Assembly: GCF_003003055.1 (NCBI RefSeq)
Contig: NZ_PVTV01000015.1
Span: forward strand, 124,001 to 188,000
Origin: Jezberella montanilacus
GTDB lineage: Bacteria > Pseudomonadota > Gammaproteobacteria > Burkholderiales > Burkholderiaceae_B
Reading direction: 5' to 3'
DNA length: 64,000 nucleotides
In this document: positions 35,875 through 46,050 of the stretch, one piece after another
Position numbering within the stretch: position 1 is the stretch's first letter
How the letters are laid out: every line of letters starts with the position of its first letter
The notes under the pieces: generated by a model
What the model was told of the DNA's origin: nothing
The model's database searches: none
The model's input: the letters and a program-made list of their open reading frames with translations, nothing else
Position numbers and translations under genes: made by a program

Positions 35875-37161
35875 ATGGGCTATTTATTTTTTGCATTATT
35901 CTTTGGCTTGCTTGCTGCAGGCATGCCAATATTTTTGGTTTTGGGCACGTGTGCGGCGGCGTTATTTTTTGCCTCAGGGCACGAATTAGTCGGGGTTGCT
36001 CAGACGATTTGCAATGACATGAACTCCAGCACGCTGATGGCTTTGCCACTCTTTGTGATGGCGAGCGCTTTTATGCGATCTGGTGGGATTGCTACAGCAT
36101 TGGTCAACTTGGCGGGTGTCTGGTTGGGCGGTGTCAGAGGATCGCTGGGACTGATCACTGTCGTATCCTGTACCTTGTTTGCGGCGATTTGCGGCTCGAG
36201 TGTCGCGACTGCATTAGCAATGGGGTCTATCCTGGTGCCAGCAATGATTGAGCGTGGCTATCCACGATCGTTTGCGCTGGGTGTCGTCGGTGCTTCAGGC
36301 ACGATTGGCATCGTCGTCCCGCCTAGCCTGGCACTTTTGCTCTACGGGATCGTGACCGAGCAGTCGGTTCCTCGCTTATTTCTCGCAGGCATTTTGCCTG
36401 GTCTCTTGCAGGCAGTTGTCTTCTTCCTTTGGGTCATGTACTACGCACGCAAACATAACTTCCCGATCGAACCCAAACGTCCTGTGGCTGAACGAGTGCA
36501 AATGACAATACGTGGTCTGCCATCTTTGATCGTGCCGGTTGTGGTGCTGGTCGGCATTTACGGCGGCTTTGTGACAGTCACCGAGGCGGCAGCCTTGGCT
36601 GCGATTACTTCTCTGTTGGTCTCTTTGCTGTTTTATAAAGGCTTTCGGTGGACTAAAACCCTGGATGTCGTTGCTGACGGGATACGCAGTGCTGCGGCCA
36701 TTATGTTGATTGTTGCGACGGCATTGGCATTAGGGCACTGGGTAACTGAATCAGGCATTCCCGAGAAACTTGTCCAGTTCACGGTTGATCACGAATTTAG
36801 TCGTTGGCAATTTTTGCTTGCAATCAACGTGTTACTGCTGGTGATTGGCTGCTTTTTGGAAGTGATTGCGACCTTGCTGTTGATCATGCCCTTGCTTGCG
36901 CCAGTGCTCAAACCACTGGGGATTGACCCAGTGCACTTCTCAATCATCTTTACGCACAACATGGAAATTGGTCTGATTCATCCACCGGTTGGTCTAAACC
37001 TGTTTGTACTGTCGACGATTGTGGCTGCGCCCATCAGCGAGGTAATCAAAGGCGTTTTCCCTTTCTTGGTATTACTGATCATTTGCCTGGGCATCATTAC
37101 TTACGTCCCAGAACTAACCATGTGGCTGCCAAACTATGTGTTCGGACCAGCCACGCATTGA
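35875..37161 (+). CDS. dctM: TRAP transporter large permease, DctM family
   Basis: A 428-residue polytopic permease. DctM landmarks are LMALPLFVMASAFMRSGGIA, AICGSSVATALAMGSILVPAM, GASGTIGIVVPPSLALLLYG (near 140) and HNMEIGLIHPPVGLNLFVLS in the second repeat. It starts 10 bases after dctQ and ends seven bases before the stop of a convergent small gene. Completes the second TRAP system. Confidence 0.93.
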   Translation: MGYLFFALFFGLLAAGMPIFLVLGTCAAALFFASGHELVGVAQTICNDMNSSTLMALPLFVMASAFMRSGGIATALVNLAGVWLGGVRGSLGLITVVSCTLFAAICGSSVATALAMGSILVPAMIERGYPRSFALGVVGASGTIGIVVPPSLALLLYGIVTEQSVPRLFLAGILPGLLQAVVFFLWVMYYARKHNFPIEPKRPVAERVQMTIRGLPSLIVPVVVLVGIYGGFVTVTEAAALAAITSLLVSLLFYKGFRWTKTLDVVADGIRSAAAIMLIVATALALGHWVTESGIPEKLVQFTVDHEFSRWQFLLAINVLLLVIGCFLEVIATLLLIMPLLAPVLKPLGIDPVHFSIIFTHNMEIGLIHPPVGLNLFVLSTIVAAPISEVIKGVFPFLVLLIICLGIITYVPELTMWLPNYVFGPATH

Positions 37162-37167
37162 TCAAAG

Positions 37168-37476
37168 TCAGGTCGGCGACATAATGTGGATAACACGGCT
37201 TGCGATGAACTCTTTCGTCTTCGCTGCGTAGGCTGCCATATGTGGTGCCGCACCGTGGGCCTTTAAAGCTTCAATGGTCTCCCACTTTTCAACTACAACA
37301 AAGGTATCCGGACCCCAGGGCGTTTGAATCGCCGGGGCACCTTCCGTATCAATGGCTGCCCCATATTCGATGCAACCTTGTTCAGCCCGAACAGCAGGGA
37401 CATTGGCTCTAAAGTGCCCAAGTATCGTCTCGCGTTGACCTGGTTTTGCGGTAATCACTGCAATGACGTGAATCAT
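37168..37476 (-). CDS. Antibiotic-biosynthesis-monooxygenase (ABM) domain protein, putative quinol monooxygenase
   Basis: A 102-residue single ABM-domain protein: IHVIAVITAKPGQRETILGHF at the N-terminus, then EQGCIEYG and FVVVEKWETIEALKAHGAAPHM with the conserved Trp and His. The start at 37476 has AAAGGA upstream; the frame extends 33 bases further without support. Relatives such as YgiN act on quinols or without cofactor on aromatic substrates. It may form dimers. Substrate unknown. Confidence 0.85.
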   Translation of the reverse strand: MIHVIAVITAKPGQRETILGHFRANVPAVRAEQGCIEYGAAIDTEGAPAIQTPWGPDTFVVVEKWETIEALKAHGAAPHMAAYAAKTKEFIASRVIHIMSPT

Positions 37477-37599
37477 ATTTTTTTCCTTTTTCATTGAAGG
37501 GTCTGCCACCTATCGCACTAGCCATAGGCCTTGCGGCTTATACGGTAACATGAGTGCTTAAGTTTGCTGCACTGGCAGTCTCGATCATTTTCGCTAACC

Positions 37600-38337
37600 A
37601 TGTCCACTCTCTTTATTTTTGTTTTTCTAGGTGCCTTTGCAGGTGGTTTGGTAAATGGCCTATCGGGTTTTGGCACGGGCTTAACCGCGCTCCCCTTCTG
37701 GTTAATCGTGTTGCCGCCTCAATTAGCATCGCCACTGGCGGTAGTCTGCTCAGTGGTCTCACAAGCAGGCACCTTGCCTCAAGTCTGGCGCATCATTGAC
37801 TTTAAAAAAGTAAAACCTCTCGTTATCGGTGGTCTTCTCGGCGTACCAGTCGGGACATTTTTTTTACCGCTGGTTTCGTTGAATGTTTGTAAAGCTGGGG
37901 TTGGTATTTTGTTAGTTAGCTATTGCAGCTTTCAACTCATCAGTCGAACTCAGTTCCAGGTCACCTGGGGTGGACGAATCGCTGATGGTTTTGTTGGCCT
38001 GGCAGGTGGAGTGCTAGGGGGCTTAGTCGGATTATCCGGGCCCCTGCCCACGATCTGGGCCAATATCCGAGGATGGGGAAAAGATACTAAACGCGGAGTC
38101 TTTCAAGCCTACAACGGCAGTATTCTGCTCTTTGCCTTCATCTCCCAATGTGTCACAGGTATCATTACCGTTGAAAAAATGGGCCATCTGTTTCTGCTCG
38201 CTTTACCCGGCACCCTAATAGGGGTCTGGTGCGGTCGTCAGCTGTACTCCCGTCTGAGCGACCAGCGATTCGATCATATATTGATGGTCATGTTGTTGAT
38301 TTCCGGCTGTTCCCTCCTTATCTCAGTCTTTGGTTAA
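37600..38337 (+). CDS. TauE/SafE family membrane protein (putative sulfite/organosulfonate exporter)
   Basis: A 245-residue inner-membrane protein. The TauE/SafE repeat signature is seen twice: FAGGLVNGLSGFGTGLTALP at the N-terminus and VGLAGGVLGGLVGLSGPLPTIWANIRGW in the second half. The ATG at 37600 is preferred to an upstream TTG at 37564, though no strong ribosome site is visible. The family exports sulfite, sulfoacetate or other small anions, but many members have no known substrate. The next gene, a secreted hydrolase, starts 12 bases downstream. Confidence 0.85.
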   Translation: MSTLFIFVFLGAFAGGLVNGLSGFGTGLTALPFWLIVLPPQLASPLAVVCSVVSQAGTLPQVWRIIDFKKVKPLVIGGLLGVPVGTFFLPLVSLNVCKAGVGILLVSYCSFQLISRTQFQVTWGGRIADGFVGLAGGVLGGLVGLSGPLPTIWANIRGWGKDTKRGVFQAYNGSILLFAFISQCVTGIITVEKMGHLFLLALPGTLIGVWCGRQLYSRLSDQRFDHILMVMLLISGCSLLISVFG

Positions 38338-38349
38338 AGGTGTTTCCTG

Positions 38350-39192
38350 ATGACACGTCAAAGCATCAAATACTTGATCGTCGCGTTAGCTGCTTTGCTA
38401 TCAGCAGGGGCGACAGCAAAAAACACGAAGGGCGAAATCAAAGGGCACGCGCTTCAACACACAGAGGCATCTCGAGTCTCGGTTGTTTCAGAGGCAAGCG
38501 TCTTTTTGCCAGCACAAGTCGTCGGCAAGGAAGTCTTCAACGGCAAGTTCAACACAATCCCCGCGCACATCATTTCAAAAAAAGTGCCAGTGATCATTTT
38601 TTTACACGGATCCTCGGGACTAGGGCTAAAAGCAATCTCTGAGTGGCAATCCTGGTTGGCCGATAATGGTCTCGCCAGCGTGGCGCCTGACTCGTTCGCT
38701 CTGCCTGATCGCGTTAGCTACACGTCTCCGATCGACAAAGATACTTATGAAAAAATTCACGCCTTAAGGCAATCAGAGATTGCCTTCGCGCTCACCGCAT
38801 TGCGTCAAACTCAATGGGCAGACATGGATAAAATCATTTTGGCTGGTGCTAGTGAAGGGGGAGTGCCGGTCGCGCGCAACGATCAGAAATGGCTAGGACG
38901 AATGATCTTCAGCTGGAGCTGCGAGAACAATTATTTCGTTACGGATCATCAAACATACAACATAGAAGAGCCGGTCTTAAATGTAATCAGCTCGACCGAC
39001 CCCTTCTTTTCGACCGAAAATCCCTGGTTAGGCAACCCCGCAGCCACTGGTAACTGCGCCAAAACCTTGAAACAGAACAAATCGACAACCGTCGTGCTAA
39101 TCCCTGGCGCTCCTCACACGCTGTTAAACCTCAGCTCGGTTCGAGTGGTTACCAAGGCTTGGCTAACGAGTGTCTTAGGCTCGAAAGAGTGA
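38350..39192 (+). CDS. Secreted alpha/beta hydrolase, dienelactone-hydrolase-like
   Basis: A 280-residue protein with a signal peptide (LIVALAALLSAGATAKN). The alpha/beta-hydrolase core shows VIIFLHGSSGLG (oxyanion), the nucleophile motif GASEGG with Ser near 167, an acid in SSTDPFF, and a C-terminal His in PGAPHTLLN. Dienelactone hydrolases normally have Cys as nucleophile; this protein has Ser. Probably periplasmic. AAGGTG precedes the ATG. It may be co-transcribed with the TauE gene. Confidence 0.82.
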   Translation: MTRQSIKYLIVALAALLSAGATAKNTKGEIKGHALQHTEASRVSVVSEASVFLPAQVVGKEVFNGKFNTIPAHIISKKVPVIIFLHGSSGLGLKAISEWQSWLADNGLASVAPDSFALPDRVSYTSPIDKDTYEKIHALRQSEIAFALTALRQTQWADMDKIILAGASEGGVPVARNDQKWLGRMIFSWSCENNYFVTDHQTYNIEEPVLNVISSTDPFFSTENPWLGNPAATGNCAKTLKQNKSTTVVLIPGAPHTLLNLSSVRVVTKAWLTSVLGSKE

Positions 39193-39215
39193 GGCTAAAC
39201 TGTTGAATTAGCCTC
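39191..39215 (+). terminator. Hairpin after the secreted hydrolase gene
   Basis: GAGGCTAA and TTAGCCTC pair over eight bases around a nine-base loop, beginning inside the hydrolase stop codon. No run of T follows, so it may be an mRNA 3'-end stabiliser or a weak terminator separating this gene from the PhyH gene. Confidence 0.45.
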
Positions 39216-39325
39216 GTAAAGCTGTAGAATCGGTTTTAATAAACGAATAGATCGACACAAAATTTACATACTAACGGCAAGATAAGCCGGCAATTGTTTA
39301 CAACAATACACACGGGAGACAAGTC

Positions 39326-40198
39326 GTGCATTTAACCCCTGAGCAACTAGAGCAATTCGACCGCGATGGATACCTTTTCTTTCCAGGCTTATTTACACCT
39401 GAAGAAACTCGCGGATTAAACGCTGCCGTACCAGAGCTTTACAGCCGTCGAGAAGCCTACAACATCCGCGAAAAAGATAGTGATGCTGTTCGTACGAACT
39501 TTGCTGCCCATATGTATAGCGATCCGTTCGCTCGTCTCGCCCGCCACCCCCGCATGATCAAGCCGGTAGAAGAGTTATTTGGCGAAGAAGTCTACATGCA
39601 CCAATTTAAGATTAACGGCAAGATGGCCTTTGAAGGCGATGTCTGGCAATGGCATCAAGACTATGGAACATGGATGAACGATGACATGATGCCCACTGAG
39701 CGCGCCATGAACGTTGCCATCTTTCTGGACGACGTCAATCCTTATAACGGTCCGCTCATGTTTATCCCTGGAAGCCACAAAAAAGGGGTAATTGACGCTA
39801 AACACGATTTGACTACCACGAGCTATCCACTGTGGACGATAGACAATGATTTGATTAAACAGCTTGTTGAGCGCGCTGGCGACAAAGACGGTGGCATCGT
39901 TAGCCCGACTGGGCCAGCAGGCTCAATGATTCTGTTTCATAGTTGCTTGATTCATGCCTCGGCAAGCAACCTGTCGCCCTGGAATCGTGTCAGCGTCTAC
40001 TTGAGTCTTTGCGCTGTGTCGAATCATATCCGTCGTCACAAACGTCCCGAGTTCATTACACACCGTGATTTCACACCCATAGAATGCCTACCTGATGACT
40101 GTTTGACGAAAAACTATCCTGTCGACACGCCCTGGAAACAGGGTATGCCAGCAAGTGCGTTACAAACTTCATTGGAAGAAATCTCGGTCAGCGTTTAA
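39326..40198 (+). CDS. Phytanoyl-CoA dioxygenase (PhyH) family protein
   Basis: A 290-residue non-heme Fe(II)/2-oxoglutarate dioxygenase. The iron-binding His110-x-Asp112 is in WHQDYGTW, the distal iron His is in SCLIHASASNLSPWNRVSVYLSL, and the Arg of NRVS would bind 2-oxoglutarate. The block MNVAIFLDDVNPYNGPLMFIPGSHKKG is standard for ectoine-hydroxylase-like PhyH proteins. Start is GTG at 39326, with GGGAGA upstream. Substrate is not ectoine by context; a hydroxylation step in a catabolic route is the safest statement. Confidence 0.9.
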   Translation: MHLTPEQLEQFDRDGYLFFPGLFTPEETRGLNAAVPELYSRREAYNIREKDSDAVRTNFAAHMYSDPFARLARHPRMIKPVEELFGEEVYMHQFKINGKMAFEGDVWQWHQDYGTWMNDDMMPTERAMNVAIFLDDVNPYNGPLMFIPGSHKKGVIDAKHDLTTTSYPLWTIDNDLIKQLVERAGDKDGGIVSPTGPAGSMILFHSCLIHASASNLSPWNRVSVYLSLCAVSNHIRRHKRPEFITHRDFTPIECLPDDCLTKNYPVDTPWKQGMPASALQTSLEEISVSV

Positions 40199-40226
40199 AG
40201 CACCGCTTGAACCTTGGCACTTAGCA

Positions 40227-40251
40227 GCGTGAATCGGTACTCGAATCACGC
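40227..40251. terminator. Imperfect hairpin between convergent genes
   Basis: GCGTGA and TCACGC form six outer pairs; after an A/A mismatch TCG pairs with CGA around a short loop. It lies between the PhyH stop and the end of the convergent ABC ATPase gene and overlaps the latter's stop codon. A bidirectional terminator role is possible, but there is no strong T-run. Confidence 0.4.
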
Positions 40252-41235
40252 ATCATTTAAGTGGCAGGCTGCCCAATGACCGTCCCCGAGATCGCGCAGC
40301 ACCGGACTCTCTTGCTTGCACCGATCTTCTGCACGCGGGCAGCGCGTATGAAAATGGCAACCGCTAGGCCGGTTGACCGGGTTTGGGATATCACCCTTTA
40401 ACACGATGCGTTTACGCTTTAACGTGGGTTCAGGGATTGGCACAGCCGATAGCAACGCTTCGGTATAAGGGTGTTTAGGATTGAGGTAAAGTTCACGCGA
40501 CGGGGCGATCTCGACAACACGCCCAAGATACATGACAGCTACCCGATCGCTGATATGCTCAACGACTGAGAGATCATGCGCAATAAACAAATAGGTCAGA
40601 CCGAGATCGCGCTGTAAATCTGACAGCAAATTGATGACCTGAGCCTGAATTGATACGTCCAGTGCTGAGACCGGTTCGTCACACACAATAATCTTGGGCG
40701 AGACTGCCAAGGCGCGAGCAATACCAACACGTTGCCTCTGTCCACCAGAAAACTCATGCGGAAAACGACGGAGATGGCCAGCATTTAAGCCTACTGTCTC
40801 AAGCAAATGGACGATACGGTCTTCATACTCTTGCGCTGTCTTAGTCAACCCGTGGATGATGAGCGGCTCGCCAATGATTTCACGCACCGACATACGAGGA
40901 TTCAGAGAAGCAAACGGATCTTGAAAAATGATCTGCATATCACGTCGAGCTGCCTGGAGCGACTTGGCATCCATACGGGTTACGTCTTGACCATTAAAGC
41001 GAACCTCGCCGGCAGTCGGTTCGATCAAGCGCAACACACAACGACCGGTTGTCGATTTGCCACAACCCGACTCACCCACCATGCCAAGCGTTTCGCCGGC
41101 AGCGATATCGAAACTAATCCCGTCTACAGCATGCAGGGTTTCGGTGACGCGACCAAAGAAATCCCGTTTTACCGGAAACTGTTTAACCAGATTTTTTACT
41201 TCAAGAAGAGGAACAGGCTGTGTCATAACAATCAC
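40246..41235 (-). CDS. Peptide/nickel-type ABC transporter ATP-binding protein (OppF/DppF)
   Basis: A 329-residue ATPase. Walker A is GESGCGKST, the signature is [16 protein letters not shown], Walker B is [16 protein letters not shown], and the C-terminal oligopeptide-transporter extension ends with the cysteine-rich [14 protein letters not shown], which binds an iron-sulfur cluster in some relatives. It overlaps the upstream ATPase gene by four bases. Last gene of the five-gene minus-strand importer operon. Confidence 0.94.
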   Translation of the reverse strand: MIVMTQPVPLLEVKNLVKQFPVKRDFFGRVTETLHAVDGISFDIAAGETLGMVGESGCGKSTTGRCVLRLIEPTAGEVRFNGQDVTRMDAKSLQAARRDMQIIFQDPFASLNPRMSVREIIGEPLIIHGLTKTAQEYEDRIVHLLETVGLNAGHLRRFPHEFSGGQRQRVGIARALAVSPKIIVCDEPVSALDVSIQAQVINLLSDLQRDLGLTYLFIAHDLSVVEHISDRVAVMYLGRVVEIAPSRELYLNPKHPYTEALLSAVPIPEPTLKRKRIVLKGDIPNPVNRPSGCHFHTRCPRAEDRCKQESPVLRDLGDGHWAACHLNDA

Positions 41236-42236
41236 GCAATAAGGTGGCAGGCGACTCGATGCCCTGGTGCAGTTTCGCGCGAGACCGGATCGGCTTCTTT
41301 ACACACCGGCATGGCATGTGGACAGCGTGGAGCAAACCGACAACCCGCGCCCAGACCAATCAACTTTGGTACCGAGCCCGTAATCGTAGACAAACGCGTT
41401 TTCTCCGACGCATCCAGATCGATACGAGGAATTGAGCGGATCAAACCTTGTGTGTAAGGATGCTGGGGGTTAGCAAACAGGTCTTGAACATTTGCCTCTT
41501 CGACGACTCGCCCGGCATACATGACGACTACGCGCTGAGTCGATTCTGCAACCACACCCATCGCGTGCGTAATCAACATGATGGCCATATTGAATTTGCT
41601 TTTGAGACTATCCAACAAATCCAAAATTTGTGCCTGAATCGTCACGTCCAAAGCAGTCGTTGGTTCGTCTGCAATCAACAGTTTAGGATTGCACGATAGC
41701 GCCATCGCAATCATGACGCGCTGCCGCATACCACCTGAGAACTGATGGGGATAATCATGAATCCTGGTTTCGGGACGAGGAATATTGACAAGGCTCAGCA
41801 TCTCCATCGCTCGCTGATAAGCTTGTTTCCTGGTTAAACCCTCATGCAGGCGACAGGCTTCAGATACTTGATCACCAACCGTTAAGACGGGGTTGAGTGA
41901 TGTCATGGGCTCTTGAAATACCATGCCGATCTCACGGCTACGGATTTTGCACATTTGTGCCTCATCCGTCTTCACCAAGTCACGACCCTCGAAATGGATA
42001 GAACCGCTCGCAATCCGACCTGGCGGCATAGCAAGGAGCTTCATGATGGACATGGCTGTGACACTTTTACCGCAACCCGATTCACCTACCACCCCAAGTG
42101 TTTCACCGCGATGGATAGAGAAGCTAACACCGTCAACAGATTGAACAGTGCCCTCATCCGTATCGAAATAGACCCTCAGGTCGCGAATATCCAGCAAGGG
42201 ATCAGTCATGTTATTTTCGAACCCAGAGTGATCCAT
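41232..42236 (-). CDS. Peptide/nickel-type ABC transporter ATP-binding protein (OppD/DppD)
   Basis: A 334-residue ATPase with Walker [10 protein letters not shown], the [14 protein letters not shown]-loop region, signature [15 protein letters not shown], Walker [17 protein letters not shown], and the cysteine-rich C-terminal extension ([14 protein letters not shown]). The start at 42236 is preferred because TGAGGTG, which includes the previous gene's stop, lies just upstream; a second ATG at 42209 is the conventional family N-terminus. The two ATPases would form the heterodimeric motor. Confidence 0.94.
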   Translation of the reverse strand: MDHSGFENNMTDPLLDIRDLRVYFDTDEGTVQSVDGVSFSIHRGETLGVVGESGCGKSVTAMSIMKLLAMPPGRIASGSIHFEGRDLVKTDEAQMCKIRSREIGMVFQEPMTSLNPVLTVGDQVSEACRLHEGLTRKQAYQRAMEMLSLVNIPRPETRIHDYPHQFSGGMRQRVMIAMALSCNPKLLIADEPTTALDVTIQAQILDLLDSLKSKFNMAIMLITHAMGVVAESTQRVVVMYAGRVVEEANVQDLFANPQHPYTQGLIRSIPRIDLDASEKTRLSTITGSVPKLIGLGAGCRFAPRCPHAMPVCKEADPVSRETAPGHRVACHLIA

Positions 42237-42247
42237 ACGATGACACC

Positions 42248-43183
42248 TCAGATAACACGTCGCGGATCGTAGGCATCACGCAGCCCATCCCCAATGTAGT
42301 TGATGGTCAGGACGGTGATGAAAATCAGCAAGCCCGGCGCTAGCGCCCAATGAGGAGCCACATCCATTTGATCTTTAGCGTCATACAGAATCCGTCCCCA
42401 GGTGGGGACATCGGGCGGGAACCCCAGACCCAAAAAGGACAAAGTAGATTCAGCAATAATCGCCGCGGCCACATCGATCGTCGCGGCAACAATCACGGGG
42501 CCTATCGCATTGGGCAAAATGTGCTTGACCACTTGCCGCCAACGGCTGGCGCCCAAGGCTCGCGCTGCCTCGACAAACTCTTTCTCGCGCAAGGTCAAAA
42601 ACTGAGCGCGTACCAAACGAGCGACCGGCATCCAGCGCAACCCTCCGATCACGGACACCACCAAGATGAAGATACCCATCTCAATGCCAACAAGCTTTTT
42701 CAAGGTGTCGTTAAAAAGATAAAAGATCAAGAGTAATAAGGGCAATTGAGGTAACGATAAAAACAGGTCAGTGAGCCACATCAGGCAAGTATCCAATAAA
42801 CCCCTCGACATGCCAGCCAGCGCACCCACCAACACCCCAAACGTCATGGCGATCAACATGGCGACCAGGCCCACTGCCAGCGAGATACGGCCGCCATAAA
42901 GAATCCTGGCCAACAAGTCTTGCCCTAAATCATCGGTACCAAGCGGGTGCTTCAAGGACGGTGGGGACAGCGACGCACTGAAATCAATTTCATTGATAGG
43001 CACTCGCCACAACCAGGGGCCGAGTATGACCGCACCCACAATGATAGAGAGTACTCCCAGGCATATCAGGGCGAGCCTATGCTTTCTGAAACGACGCCAG
43101 GCCTCCTGGCCGGGGGTAACGGGTGCAGCTGGGGGCTTAGTTTTAAGCTCAGCTAAACGAGATGCGGGGGTCGAGCCAGCCAT
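42248..43183 (-). CDS. Peptide/nickel-type ABC transporter permease (OppC/DppC)
   Basis: A 311-residue permease with an extended N-terminal cytoplasmic segment followed by the OppC_N pattern [21 protein letters not shown]. It contains [24 protein letters not shown] (DppC hallmark) and the EAA loop [25 protein letters not shown]. The start overlaps the upstream permease by 35 bases and lacks a visible ribosome site, so it is probably translationally coupled or starts slightly inside. Confidence 0.93.
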   Translation of the reverse strand: MAGSTPASRLAELKTKPPAAPVTPGQEAWRRFRKHRLALICLGVLSIIVGAVILGPWLWRVPINEIDFSASLSPPSLKHPLGTDDLGQDLLARILYGGRISLAVGLVAMLIAMTFGVLVGALAGMSRGLLDTCLMWLTDLFLSLPQLPLLLLIFYLFNDTLKKLVGIEMGIFILVVSVIGGLRWMPVARLVRAQFLTLREKEFVEAARALGASRWRQVVKHILPNAIGPVIVAATIDVAAAIIAESTLSFLGLGFPPDVPTWGRILYDAKDQMDVAPHWALAPGLLIFITVLTINYIGDGLRDAYDPRRVI

Positions 43184-44108
43184 AAATCAAATCTGCTAAA
43201 AGGTTGCAAGCAATGACAAGCGCCGAAAAAACGAAGGTGACGGCCATAATGACTGGCGTATCGTTGGCAAGCATTGAACTGATTAATAAGGAACCAATAC
43301 CCGGGATTCTGAAGATTTGCTCAGTGACGATCGCCCCACCAAAAATAGCCGGCATTTGCAAAGCAACGAGCGTCACCACTGGGATCAGAGCATTGCGAAG
43401 CACGTGCTTAGTCATCACAATTTTTTTAGGTAATCCCTTTGATCGTGCTGTCGTGACGTAGTCGAGTCTAATCACATCGAGCACGGCAGATCTGACGTAG
43501 CGAGTCCAGGACCCTGCCTGAAACAGTCCAAGGACTGCAACTGGCATGATCATCTGCTTGATTTGATCCCATACTAACTGCCACCCTGTTGACGTGAGAT
43601 TTGCTTGATAAACGAAGGGCAACCAGTTTAGGTAAACGCTGAAGAACAAAATAAACAAAATGCCTGTAAAGAAAGTAGGCAAGGAAAAACCAATGAAAGC
43701 CAAGGTATTAGCTAATTGATCAAAAATTGAATAAGGCCGCGAGGCTGCAATGACACCAATCGGGATTGCAATCGCTAAAGCCAGTAACTGGGATGATCCG
43801 ATCACAAGCAGCGACGTACCTACGCGCTGCCGGATCAAGACATCAACATCCATGCGACTGATGAAAGAAAAGCCCCAGTCGCCCTGCAACATTGCCAGCA
43901 ACCAATGCCAATAACGCACCATAATGGGATCATTCAAACCGAACTTCTCACGCAAGGCCTCAGCGACCTCGCGTGGGATATTCGGATTGCTGGTCATTTC
44001 ACTAAACGGATCCCCAGGCGCAAGCGCCAGGATAGTGAATAAGACCAAACTGATCCCAAGCAAGCTCGGGATCGCGATCAAAATACGGCGTAAGAGATAC
44101 CGAGACAT
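43149..44108 (-). CDS. Peptide/nickel-type ABC transporter permease (OppB/DppB)
   Basis: A 319-residue permease beginning SRYLLRRILIAIPSLLGISLVLF, the standard DppB start. Other features are the periplasmic PGDPF motif, RYWHWLLAMLQGDWGFS and the EAA loop DYVTTARSKGLPKKIVMTKHVLRNA. GAGC precedes the ATG weakly. Pairs with the OppC-type subunit. Confidence 0.93.
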   Translation of the reverse strand: MSRYLLRRILIAIPSLLGISLVLFTILALAPGDPFSEMTSNPNIPREVAEALREKFGLNDPIMVRYWHWLLAMLQGDWGFSFISRMDVDVLIRQRVGTSLLVIGSSQLLALAIAIPIGVIAASRPYSIFDQLANTLAFIGFSLPTFFTGILFILFFSVYLNWLPFVYQANLTSTGWQLVWDQIKQMIMPVAVLGLFQAGSWTRYVRSAVLDVIRLDYVTTARSKGLPKKIVMTKHVLRNALIPVVTLVALQMPAIFGGAIVTEQIFRIPGIGSLLISSMLANDTPVIMAVTFVFSALVIACNLLADLIYGWLDPRISFS

Positions 44109-44141
44109 AGCTTTGCTGCTCTAAATAAAACCAAGCGGCGA

Positions 44142-45932
44142 TTATGCCACGCGATACCAATCTTTCAGAATAGCCAGATCGTTATCCCAACCTGTTGGGG
44201 TCACGCGCAGGTTGGAGGCAATACCTGACACCATCGGGCGATGCAAGATAGGGATGATGCAATGTGAGTTACACACCATATCGTTCATCTGGATGTACAG
44301 CGCAGCGCGTTTGAAGGGATCCAGCTCATGCTGAGCCAGCGCATACAAACGATCGTACTCAGGATTGACGTAACGAACCGTATTGCGGCCTTGCCATTTA
44401 TTGGCTTTAGAACCGGCATTCGTCGAGACATACTGATCCATAAAGCGCTCTGGATCAGGTTGCTGCTGAGTGGTCGTGTACATCTGCATATCGCAGTAAA
44501 ACTTGATGTAAATGTCATCGTTACCAGGGTCGCTTGAGAAAAACACCGACGATGTGACCTGTTTGAGATCGATATCCACGCCAGCTTTCTGGCAAGCCCC
44601 TTTGATGATTTGCTGACACTTCTGACGCGGGCCGTTGATTGAAGTCTGAAATTGCAACTTGAGCGGCTTGCCGTCTTTCATGCGGATGCCGTCGGCACCG
44701 GGTTTCCAGCCTGCCTCGTCAAGCAGCTTTTTAGCTTTCTCGATATCGAACTCGGACTTGGTATTTTTCGATGCAAACTGAGCTGGGCCATTTTCGTAGT
44801 TGGAGGTCGCCCTCGCGGTTCGGCCGTAGATGAACTTCTGCATGCTGTCTTTGTCAACCAGCAGAGCAAGTGCGTCCCGGACTTTGGGATCGGTGAGGAT
44901 TGGATGAGGCGCCTTGAGGCTTGACCTTTCGCCATCCACTTCTTTCAGCGGATCTGTCTGGTTGAGCTGAATGAACTCTAGATTGCCACCCCAGCTCAAA
45001 TGCAGCGCGCCTTTACCGCCTTGTTCGAAGCGCTTAAGCACTTCGTCCTCGACTTGCAAATTCCAGGCGTAGTCGTACTCACCAGTTTGCAAGACTGCCC
45101 GAGCGGCTGATGGCGCATCGCCGCCGCCTTTCATCTCGATAGTGTCAAAATGCGGACGATTGTCTTCATGGTAATCCATGTTAATCGCGCCTTTCACCAT
45201 ATCGCCTGGTTTGAACTCGACAAATTTGTATGGACCTGTGCCAACTGGCGCGAGGTTGACCGGTGCTTCACGCGATTTTTCGCCTGCGAAGGCCTCAAAC
45301 AAGTGCTTGGGAATAATGCAACCATAGATGCCGCAATAGGGATCGGCCCAGAATGGTGTTGGTTCAGGGAACTCAACCCGCACCGTGTAATCATCAACTT
45401 TGATGAATTTGCGATCTTTATAGCTGCCAATTGACACGGAGCTCGTGGCAGGATTGGCAGCATAGGCAGCAGTAAACACGACATCATCAGCACTGAAAGG
45501 CTTACCATCATGCCATTTCACGCCTTTTTTCAGCTTCCAAGTAACCGATTTACCATCAGCGGCAACGCCGCCATTGGCCACGCTTGGGATCTCAGCTGCC
45601 AAAATAGGCACTAAACCGCCGTCAGAGTCATACGCGGCAAGCGGTTCGTAGAAAATGCGCGAGCCTTCCATGTCTTTGGTACCCACGGCAAAGTGGGGAT
45701 TCAACAGCGTAGCACCTTGCCACCAGAGCAATTTAAGCGCACCGCCGCCGCCGCGCTTAGTGGGCGCATAGTCAGGCTTACCAGCAGCCTGCGCAACGCC
45801 AGCATGGGTTAACAACTGAGACGCAATCGGTGCTGTGAGACCAACCCCAACCATCAGTCGAATAAAGTCCTTGCGGGACATTTTGTGGCTTTTTACACCG
45901 TCAATCAACTGACGAATATTGGATTCATTCAT
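44142..45932 (-). CDS. Peptide/nickel-type ABC transporter substrate-binding protein (SBP family 5)
   Basis: A 596-residue extracytoplasmic binding protein, larger than average for DppA. The leader contains SRKDFIRLMVGVGLTAP, a single-Arg variant of the Tat motif (Arg20-Lys21), after an unusual 18-residue polar extension. The mature part has the family 5 pattern: LLWWQGATLLNPHFAVG, VTWKLKKGVKWHDGKPFSADDVVFT, KVRDALALLVDKDSM and GPRQKCQQI. GGAGC precedes the ATG. First gene of the importer operon, divergent from the deacylase gene at 46051, which suggests uptake of an N-acylated or amide-linked compound. Confidence 0.92.
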   Translation of the reverse strand: MNESNIRQLIDGVKSHKMSRKDFIRLMVGVGLTAPIASQLLTHAGVAQAAGKPDYAPTKRGGGGALKLLWWQGATLLNPHFAVGTKDMEGSRIFYEPLAAYDSDGGLVPILAAEIPSVANGGVAADGKSVTWKLKKGVKWHDGKPFSADDVVFTAAYAANPATSSVSIGSYKDRKFIKVDDYTVRVEFPEPTPFWADPYCGIYGCIIPKHLFEAFAGEKSREAPVNLAPVGTGPYKFVEFKPGDMVKGAINMDYHEDNRPHFDTIEMKGGGDAPSAARAVLQTGEYDYAWNLQVEDEVLKRFEQGGKGALHLSWGGNLEFIQLNQTDPLKEVDGERSSLKAPHPILTDPKVRDALALLVDKDSMQKFIYGRTARATSNYENGPAQFASKNTKSEFDIEKAKKLLDEAGWKPGADGIRMKDGKPLKLQFQTSINGPRQKCQQIIKGACQKAGVDIDLKQVTSSVFFSSDPGNDDIYIKFYCDMQMYTTTQQQPDPERFMDQYVSTNAGSKANKWQGRNTVRYVNPEYDRLYALAQHELDPFKRAALYIQMNDMVCNSHCIIPILHRPMVSGIASNLRVTPTGWDNDLAILKDWYRVA

Positions 45933-46050
45933 TTATTGCTCCAAATTTGAACCGGCAAACCGTAAACGTAATATAAAGTCACGATTAGGGCAATGCTATT
46001 TTGATTAATTTATAAGCACAATACGCTATTTACAAAAAGGCACTTTTGAT

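Noticed and set aside
39288-39310. Small symmetrical element TTGTT-TAC-AACAA before the PhyH gene
   Set aside because: Five-base arms in an AT-rich leader are expected by chance and no regulator gene is adjacent.
40807-41457. A 216-residue open frame on the + strand
   Set aside because: It is antisense to the two peptide-importer ATPase genes, whose motifs are unmistakable; no ribosome site or family pattern supports it.
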